From NCBI GenBank assembly GCA_036874045.1, contig CM072336.1, positions 25,991,501 through 26,055,500 on the forward strand: a stretch of 64,000 bases of DNA, given 5' to 3'. The notes under the pieces were generated by a model. The model did no database searches, was not told the origin of the DNA, and was given only the letters and a program-made list of their open reading frames with translations. This document shows positions 59,701 to 64,000 of the stretch, piece after piece (position 1 is the first letter of the stretch; each line of letters begins with the position of its first letter). This DNA is from Cymodocea nodosa. Taxonomy: Eukaryota; Streptophyta; Magnoliopsida; Alismatales; Cymodoceaceae. A program made the position numbers and the translations under genes.

Positions 59701-60371
59701 ACTGAACAAAGTTGATAGAACCAGAGATGAGAAAATCATGGGTGCGTAGTAACCTTCGATAATAATAAATCAGTGCCATCGCTTCCCCCATATTTCCCGG
59801 AATCATGTACGATTCAAAAAAGAATAGCACCAAAAGCATAACATTTCGAAAATTACCTGAGTCCCAAGGTCATCTGCAACGATAGAGAGGAACTTTGAGA
59901 ACCGCATTCGGTGAATCACGTTGTCGAATAATGCCATATACAGCGTCACTCCTCTGTCATCTGCCCCAGGCTCAACTGAAAAAAAAAATTAAAATTTTTA
60001 AAAAAATCCAACCACGAGATAGGAAAAAAAAACACCTTTTTCCCTCTAACCGAGAAATTAGAGAAAGACGTCATCTCTGGACTAACCTGACCTGGGGACG
60101 AAGAACGCCTGTACGCAGTTATGCTGGATGAGAACAAGGAGACAATTCTTCACCTGCGCAGAAGCGAGGCCCGTGTCCCTAGATATCTCCTGAAGAGTAA
60201 GTGAGCCTTTCCGCAGAAGGCAATCACACACCTTCTGCGACATGGAGATCAATGCGTTAGCACGGGTCTACGGGTACTGGAAGGACAGGTAAAAGGTCTT
60301 ACAGATACGATGTCTCCGAAGTGGTCTTTGATGAGGGAGACAGCGAGGAGCAAGCCGTGCTGCATCGCCAT
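35711..60371 (-). CDS. RPC3: DNA-directed RNA polymerase III subunit RPC3 (RPC82/C82)
   Basis: RPC3 is a winged-helix subunit of Pol III that helps open promoters of tRNA and 5S genes in the nucleus. Fourteen exons are visible on the minus strand: 60371-60303, 60234-60087, 59975-59857, 59701-59620, 59144 to about 59012, 56145-56008, 54138-54028, 49549-49447, 48532-48389, 48033-47996, 47934-47842, 41186-41103, 36977-36831 and 35854-35711. Together they give about 518 residues, the family's usual size. Landmarks are VCDCLLRKGSLTLQEISRDT, NCLLVLIQHNCVQAF, LLEGLLQHGRLTFEQLI, LWRANFERFIYFLRKK, VLKRYGKDAYRIFRLL, ARILLYKLWKGN and, near the end, YSRYGNRKKILEYSLLKLDD. Frame is kept at every junction except the end of exon 5, where AA/GTTGAG would need one more small exon or another donor. 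For exon 12 the acceptor CATAG/ATTTCAGAT is required; the alternative TTTCAG six bases downstream gives an immediate stop. The introns are full of transposons. No exon is broken. Confidence 0.93.
37201..37290 (-). mobile_element. Weak tRNA-like SINE head in RPC3 intron 12
   Basis: On the minus strand TTGGGTTCGAATTCAGGC at 37218-37201 is a box B-like element, preceded at tRNA-like distance by TGGATTGTGCAATTTATC, a poor box A. A cloverleaf is not supported. It may be a decayed tRNA-derived SINE. Confidence 0.3.
37580..39015 (+). mobile_element. Short non-autonomous LTR element (two similar LTR-like ends) in RPC3 intron 12
   Basis: Two direct repeats about 1.29 kb apart are alignable by eye over about 130 bases. 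One is at about 37585-37715 and the other at about 38873-39010. Both read in order TRTTAGG..TAGTATGT.., GTATRTGRRTTTAGT, CTATACATAGARGC, TTRATGAA and CTATCATTTC. Just before the right copy is the purine tract AAAGGGAGAGA, a possible polypurine tract. The interior encodes no recognisable polyprotein. This fits a small non-autonomous LTR retrotransposon (TRIM/SMART-like). The exact termini and target duplication were not resolved, and strand is inferred from the purine tract. Confidence 0.5.
39584..39725. repeat. Compound (CATA)n/(GTAT)n microsatellite, partly palindromic
   Basis: Interrupted runs of CATA, GTAT and GCATG tetranucleotides span about 140 bases, with self-complementary parts such as GCATGCATGCATGC. 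Confidence 0.9.
42562..42860. repeat. Minisatellite with a unit of about 20-23 bases in RPC3 intron 11
   Basis: About a dozen diverged tandem units of the form TTTTCAGAGAATATTAGTTA fill roughly 300 bases. Units vary at several positions (GATTTTCAAT, TATTTTCTGAG) and by a few bases in length. The array lies just left of the hAT transposase pseudogene and may belong to that element's 5' sub-terminal region. Confidence 0.85.
43573..44131 (+). mobile_element. 5S-rRNA-derived SINE, copy 1 (older)
   Basis: The first about 120 bases align to plant 5S rRNA, including AGTTAATTGTGTTTGGGTGG (box A region, from 43622) and AGATGGGTGACC (box C, 43653-43664). A middle part of about 200 bases follows. Then come three tandem units of about 64 bases, each with ATGGATACTC..GAGTGTCTAT-type inverted arms (about 43935-44118), and a poly(A) tract. 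The flanks are AAATGAAACAA (43561-43571) and AAATGAGACAA (44132-44142), a likely target-site duplication with one change. Internal T4-T5 runs would now stop Pol III. It is inserted in the hAT pseudogene. Confidence 0.82.
44713..45129 (+). mobile_element. 5S-rRNA-derived SINE, copy 2 (younger, perfect target duplication)
   Basis: The head aligns along the whole plant 5S rRNA: GGTGCATTTACACC at the start, AGAACTCTGGAGTTAACTGT, box C GGATGGGTGACC at 44793-44804, then TTGGGAAGTTCTCGTG. The tail has three tandem units. The first holds TGGATACTC (44934-44942) and GAGTATCCA (44954-44962), perfect 9-base inverted arms. The third nests CCTGGTG/CACCAGG (45048-45054, 45057-45063) inside AGATACTC/GAGTGTCT. 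A poly(A) end follows. AAGTCTATGGTGGTGAC is present at 44696-44712 and again at 45130-45146, a perfect 17-base target-site duplication. No run of four T occurs inside, as expected for a Pol III unit. Plant Cassandra LTRs also carry 5S sequence, but they have 5-base duplications and no poly(A). Confidence 0.9.
46296..46476. mobile_element. Two tRNA-like SINE heads in inverted orientation
   Basis: On the plus strand AAATGGTTAAGAGG (46311) and AGTTCGATTTCC (46349-46360) have the form and spacing of tRNA boxes A and B. On the minus strand, reading from 46474 to 46405, TAGCCCAATGGTTA and GGTCACGAGATTGAGTCCCA form a second, better pair. About 45 bases including an A7 run separate them. Neither folds as an intact tRNA. 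They are best read as two tRNA-derived SINE heads facing each other, just past the end of the hAT pseudogene in RPC3 intron 11. Confidence 0.55.
49800..50820 (-). mobile_element. Copia reverse transcriptase/RNase H end fragment with polypurine tract
   Basis: The minus strand reads LGCMPKYTPTNSNPCFWDD and LIGNLVYLVITSPVISYII (about 50500-50650), the end of copia reverse transcriptase. Next come GNLLTWRSKKQNIVLL (about 50260-50310) from RNase H and FVDIFAKDY (about 50025-50055), matching ADIFTKAL. Then ACAGCCTGTGGGAGAGCA-like sequence (about 49930-49945) is at the place of the polypurine tract/LTR start. Frames are broken several times. It lies in RPC3 intron 7, in the same orientation as the gene. 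Confidence 0.7.
51060..52075 (-). mobile_element. L1-type LINE, reverse transcriptase and zf-RVT part
   Basis: Minus-strand frames give NGKSWAVFS, SLSLLFNLGVNSLAYM, VLVFFASYVDVMVFF (where intact copies have FADD) and FLLKLFELISGLRIN. These are the palm region of LINE reverse transcriptase. WLEGWKGRYISFGGRLILLKSVL and CEPRSHGGLNVRSL, then MKWLWRSLRQDMGLWVSI, are the downstream thumb/zf-RVT part. Stops and frameshifts disable it. It is in RPC3 intron 7. The matching upstream (ORF1/endonuclease) half lies at 52110-53620 on the opposite strand. Confidence 0.82.
51418..51530 (-). repeat. Three tandem copies of about 42 bases inside the LINE
   Basis: A unit containing ATATTAAAGATTATAACCCC and TGCAGGAA is present three times in a row, giving a repeated peptide NMSVYFPAGVIIF-like unit in the LINE frame. 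The copies differ at only a few bases, suggesting a duplication after insertion. Confidence 0.8.
52110..53620 (+). mobile_element. L1-type LINE, end of ORF1 and endonuclease part, inverted relative to its RT
   Basis: The plus strand encodes RTLNWNVEWCGKVGKQRLVG then ELVRKYDAEILVLQET (53047-53155). This is the start of a plant LINE endonuclease (family form MKILSWNVRGLG...LVLQET). Further on, PWLIKGYFNCIK (about 53410-53450) corresponds to the GDFN catalytic motif with Asp changed. The upstream region to about 52110 is a broken frame that may be the end of ORF1. No reverse transcriptase follows on this strand; it lies on the minus strand to the left. The copy is non-functional. Confidence 0.7.
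54390..55750 (+). other. RPC3 intron 6: relatively GC-rich degraded sequence of unknown origin
   Basis: This part of intron 6 has broken open frames on the plus strand, the longest at 54512-54916 (starting MRSETFQTWKELTIPGSW). A short phrase PPWRSVIGLGFLGWGCK lies near 55573. Composition and broken frames suggest an old retroelement, perhaps a LINE ORF1, but I recognise no domain and do not assign it. Confidence 0.3.
56146..59011. other. RPC3 intron 5; nothing recognised apart from a possible missed small exon
   Basis: This 2.9-kb interval is mostly AT-rich, with a CT-rich tract at 56940-57080. Open frames there are low-complexity. Because exon 5 and exon 6 do not join in frame with the obvious splice sites, a short undetected RPC3 exon may lie here. 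Confidence 0.4.
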
Positions 60372-60416
60372 CCCCTTCCGCTCTTCCCGACGGTGGTCGC
60401 GGTCGAAGAGGAGGGC

Positions 60417-60426
60417 TTAGGGTTTA
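60417..60426 (-). promoter_or_regulatory. Telo-box upstream of RPC3
   Basis: The minus strand reads TAAACCCTAAGCCC, with a perfect telo-box core (AAACCCTAA), 46 bases before the RPC3 start codon. Telo-boxes are frequent near starts of plant genes of the translation and transcription machinery; eL43 in this window has one too. Binding is inferred. Confidence 0.55.
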
Positions 60427-60504
60427 GTCCGGTTAAACCGTAAAAGAAAAACTGAAAAAGTTTTTCATTGACGCCTAAAAAGTAAAAAAGAGAAAAATAT
60501 TTTT

Positions 60505-60832
60505 TACATGAACGTTCATAAAAATTCTATTTTAACAAAAATTATAAATATGGTTATTTTAATGAACTGTAATTATTAAGAAAATTGATTCTTGTAACTA
60601 AAATTTAAAATCTATTAAACGAAATATCATTATCCTTATTAAATTTTTTTTTACAAGGACGTCAGTTTTACGTTCATATGAAAATTTAATTTTAACTAAA
60701 TTTATAAATATTGTTATTTCAATGAACTGTAACTAGTAAGAAAATTGGTACCTGTAATTAAAATTAAAATTCTATTCAACGAAATATCATTGTAGAAAAA
60801 CAAATATCCATTACTCCTATTGAATTTGAAAA
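60505..60832. repeat. Tandem duplication, period 160, upstream of RPC3
   Basis: Two adjacent copies (about 60505-60650 and 60664-60832) share AATGAACTGTAA at 60561 and 60721, AAGAAAATTG, and CGAAATATCATT, and start with ACGTTCATA. They are AT-rich and about 80% alike by eye. They lie about 130-460 bases upstream of the RPC3 start codon. Confidence 0.75.
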
Positions 60833-60839
60833 AAAAAAA

Positions 60840-62300
60840 AAGAAGAGAGAAATCCGATTCCGAAACATGTAGTTGTTTGTGGTAGACGTAGCTCATTTCC
60901 AAACACATTGTTAGGTGACTTTTTTCAAATAACAGTTTTCGTAAAAATAAATTATTTTGAGAATGTTTTCCAATATAAGTTTATTTATTATTCTAAATCA
61001 TTTTATGTGTTGAAATTTTTACGAATAATAAAAGATTTAATTGAAATTTTTTGATAGTGATTGATCCAACCATCGATCAACATTAACGAGGATTCCTTAA
61101 TTGATTGTAACAATGAATTCTAATAGAAATGTTTTTATTTTGACCAAATTCTACGTTAAATTTTCTTTAGTTATCAAATTGTAGTAGACACTTAAAAAAT
61201 GATGGAGTCTAATAACCATGTTGCTAACTTGCAGCGGAAAATTTTTTAGTTCAATTCCTTGAACTATTGAATCCTTCGCTGCAATCAACTTCCATGCCAA
61301 AGAAAAAAACACTTGATGTAGGGGAAATAATTGAAAAATATGTAAATTCATTCCAAAATCAAGAATTTAAAGCTTCCCAATATAACTAATATTGCCTATT
61401 ATTAAAGTTTATAACCCACTTATCAGCCAACACTGTGAACTCTTAAGTTAATAAATCCTTTGATCCCATGCATAAGTAAATTAAAAATCTTTAACTTCCA
61501 CACAACATCAAGGAACCGAACGTCATTTTTCATGAATTGAAAGTCTTATTTTTGATATTTGGAACGCCATAAAAGAAATATTTTCAAAAACATTACACTC
61601 AAGAAGTTAGAAACGTACATGTATTCATGCACAAATGTACACAAAATAAAATGTTGCCGTTGGTTAAAAATCGATCAGCTGAGAGAGGGAAGAGATGATA
61701 ATAAATGCTCCTAACCGCACCTCCACTTCTATATGGATCGTATAGACATGTCTTGTTGCTTCCAATTACGACACTATCTCTCATGAATCACATAGAATCG
61801 ATGTGTCTCATTGTTATTGATCTACCATTACTTCTCATATAAATCAAGTAGATGCGTCTTACTCATTCCCAGCCTCTGCTCACACTACCGCTCCTTGATC
61901 TGATCACGCAGACGAAGGCACCATGAGTGTTTACAACAACTTCATTTAGACTCACTCACTGAAGACAAGAATCAAGGAAGTGAACTACTTAAGCAAGATA
62001 AGGAACATTCCAATCAGAGAGGCCAAGAAGACATGAGAAGCATCGTAAGGATAATTTCAACATTTTCCTTTCCTTTATCTGATGAATGGATTTACAGGAT
62101 GGAACAACCTTTGAGGTGTATTCATCGCATGTCAGTGGAGGAAACAAACAAAATCTTTAAGGTGTGGCCACAAATTGGTTCAAGAAGATAAGCAAAGATC
62201 TAAGTACAAAGGGGAGAACATGTAGAGGAAATCAAGGCAAGATTCAGGATTCAATCCTAGAGTTGCAAGTATACATACCCAGAAGAGGAAAGGAAGGGGC
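60840..62300. other. AT-rich intergenic region; no gene seen
   Basis: No recognisable exon or transposon domain was found on either strand. Open frames of 60-66 codons are isolated and low-complexity. Confidence 0.4.
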
Positions 62301-62347
62301 GGTCGGATGAAAAAAGAAAAAGCAAATCTGAATTTCCAAAAACGCCC

Positions 62348-62821
62348 CTATACGTCCTCACTGCTCCCGCTCTCCCGTCCCTTTCTGGCTCCCGCACTCT
62401 CCGATGATTCCTTTCTGATCCCTAAATCCACCGTAGCGGAGAAATTCGACCGCGAGGAGGTGAACGATCCGAACTTCGGGGTTGTCCCGTTCGGCGATTC
62501 CGGCATCGTCGTATCGAAGGAGAACGAACATCCACCTCCACTGTCGACAACAACCGCTGCGATTTCTTCTCCCCTCCTGCGCGTCCTCTTCTTCTCTCGG
62601 TTCTCCTCCTCTTCGATTTCCCAGTCGTCTTCATTTTCCACCTTTTCTTCTTGTCCACCTTCCCCGTGTTCTTGTTGATCTTGTACGTTGCCGTCGGGTG
62701 ATGGAACCGTACTCGTCGCAGGAAGGATTTCGTCGTCGTGGGGAGGAGATGGAGGCCACATCCGACATTCTTCCGCTGCCATCGGTACGTTCTTGGGAGT
62801 GGGAACTCGAGGAAGCTTCAA
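62348..62821 (-). CDS. Unrecognised acidic protein or first exon in a GC-rich island (uncertain)
   Basis: In a GC-rich island, the minus strand stays open for 157 codons. From the second Met it reads MAAEECRMWPPSPPHDDEIL. An acidic and then basic stretch follows (about residues 60-90: EEKVENEDDWEIEEEENREK then KRTRRRGEEI), then a Ser/Gly-rich region. I recognise no family. Plus-strand frames of 123 and 151 codons cover the same bases. One of them, starting MEPYSSQEGFRRRGEEMEA at 62701, runs into a good splice donor (CATCG/GTACGT), so the true strand is not settled. It could be an untranslated CpG-rich exon. Confidence 0.3.
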   Translation of the reverse strand: MKLPRVPTPKNVPMAAEECRMWPPSPPHDDEILPATSTVPSPDGNVQDQQEHGEGGQEEKVENEDDWEIEEEENREKKRTRRRGEEIAAVVVDSGGGCSFSFDTTMPESPNGTTPKFGSFTSSRSNFSATVDLGIRKESSESAGARKGRESGSSEDV

Positions 62822-63462
62822 GCTTCGTTTGGTCTGGGTCTTTCCTGGTGTGGGGAGGCGCGAATGAGATGCCCGTGGAAAATTTAAAAAAAATTCACTT
62901 TTTTCTTTACTCTAGTCTTCTTTACTTTCTACCGTAAAGACGAAATAAAATCAATAAATGATAATACACTTGTTATATTTATCGGGTGCATTAAGGAAAT
63001 GACTTTTGTTAAACAAATAAGAACGCATTAAGGAAAAGTGCCAGGTGAAAAAATCACCGTTCGAAGAAGGAAAAATATGAAGCGAGGCGAACTTTGGAAA
63101 AAGTTATTTCTTCAAAAGATAATTTTATATTTTTACCCTCATTTTAAAGTTTTTTTTTTTTTGTGCTCGATATTTCTCATTTACGTCGATGACACTTCAC
63201 AAAGACAACATTTGATGGATTTAAAGTTTTCGACAAATTCAAGTTATCAAATGCATATTTAGCATACAATTTAAATAAAATATCTTAATTTTAAATCCAA
63301 ACAAAGAAATAGCATTATGAAAAGCCAACACAACAATCGGATCCAACACAACCCGTTTATCACACCCGAACCCAAGCGATAAGGCGAGAAAACCCCTCTC
63401 CCCGTTTCCATCTCCCTCGCGTTTTCTTCTGGATAAACCAACGAAGAGGAGGGCGCGTTCCA

Positions 63463-64000
63463 ATGGCTTCGCTCCAGCTGCTGTCTTCCACTTCAGCATG
63501 TTGCTTCTCTCTTCCCTGCAAACCCAAGCCCTTCACCATCAGCCGGAGCTTCTCCCTCCCCTCTCAGACGTACAAGCCCCTGGCTTTCTCGGCCAGTGTC
63601 TCCATCGCCGCTTTCCCCAAAGGTGAGCCACTCTATTCCATGTTTCGACCGTGACGTTGGGTTCTTTTTGGGTTTGATGGCTCCGTCTGGGTTTATTTGG
63701 TTTGGGTAGCGGTTCTTGTGGTTTGTGCTCGAGTAGCCTAGACGTTGGATCTTTGTGCTATCCAATTCGCTACATGCTCTGAGCAAGCGTTGGTTGATCG
63801 TGATTAGGAATGGTGAAAGGTGAATTAAGAAAAATGTAAGCTTTAGTGCGGCGGTATTAGTTGTCTTTCTACGGATGAATCTAGAAATGAGGCCCGTGGT
63901 TTAGAAATTAGGACCAGAGAGCCACGTTGTATAATACGTTGGATAAATGTATCCTGCTTTTGTTGTTGTCTTCCAGCTGATCTTTGGAGGGGGCAAGTGG
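63463..64000 (+). CDS. Plastid-targeted protein, 5' end only (cut by window edge)
   Basis: Exon 1 is 63463-63622 and exon 2 begins at 63977 after TTGTCTTCCAG; both borders are canonical and frame is kept (phase 1). Exon 1 encodes MASLQLLSSTSACCFSLPCK and continues with PKPFTISRSFSLPSQ for 53 residues. It is rich in Ser, Ala, Pro and basic residues and poor in acidic ones, a typical chloroplast transit peptide. The mature part begins about ADLWRGQV and leaves the window after eight residues, too little to identify the protein. The start codon is the first Met after a GC-rich leader. Confidence 0.75.

Noticed and set aside
1..64000. CRISPR arrays, bacterial operons, organelle inserts or viral insertions
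   Set aside because: No regularly spaced repeats of CRISPR type, no polycistronic gene order, and no recognisable plastid, mitochondrial or viral protein segments were seen.

Overview
This is plant nuclear DNA. It has spliceosomal introns (GT..AG), AT-rich intergenic sequence, copia, LINE, hAT and SINE remnants, and four recognisable plant gene families plus a chloroplast-targeted first exon. An intron-less CC-NBS-LRR gene of RGA type and the lack of any TIR-type gene fit a monocot, but that is weak evidence; I am only sure of a flowering plant.

Layout. 1-7 kb is a transposon graveyard: a copia gag/protease/integrase pseudogene (minus), its primer-binding site, a second LTR-like block with a striking array of AACTTAACGAGTT and CACGTG motifs, and the tail of an RTE-type LINE. 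7.4-11.6 kb carries the first five coding exons (minus) of an ERDJ2/SEC63-type ER DnaJ protein; its C-terminal exons are not visible. 12-19 kb is mostly non-genic, with microsatellites, LTR scraps and a tRNA-like SINE. 19.9-21.6 kb is a DREPP/PCaP plasma-membrane cation-binding protein gene (plus). 22-24.5 kb has repeats and a LINE fragment. 25.1-27.4 kb is the ribosomal protein eL43 (L37a) gene (plus). 29.6-32.4 kb is an intact CNL disease-resistance gene (minus). 35.7-60.4 kb is one very long gene (minus) for RNA polymerase III subunit RPC3 (RPC82), whose roughly 1.5 kb of coding sequence is spread over at least 14 exons with introns of up to 6.7 kb. 62.3-62.9 kb is a GC-rich possible exon, and 63.46 kb to the right edge is the 5' end of a plastid-targeted protein gene (plus).

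The most interesting item is inside RPC3 intron 11. A degraded hAT transposase gene is interrupted twice by the same non-coding element: a 5S-rRNA-like head with the internal Pol III promoter boxes, a middle part, three tandem hairpin-forming units of about 60 bp, and a poly(A) end. The younger copy is flanked by a perfect 17-bp target-site duplication. This is the structure of a 5S-rRNA-derived SINE, not of an LTR-borne Cassandra 5S element, and it sits antisense in the gene for a Pol III subunit.

The genes do not form an operon or an obvious cluster; they are independent housekeeping, membrane and defence genes separated by repeats. All assignments come from reading the translated sequence; no database search was run. 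Exon ends were placed by splice consensus and reading-frame continuity.
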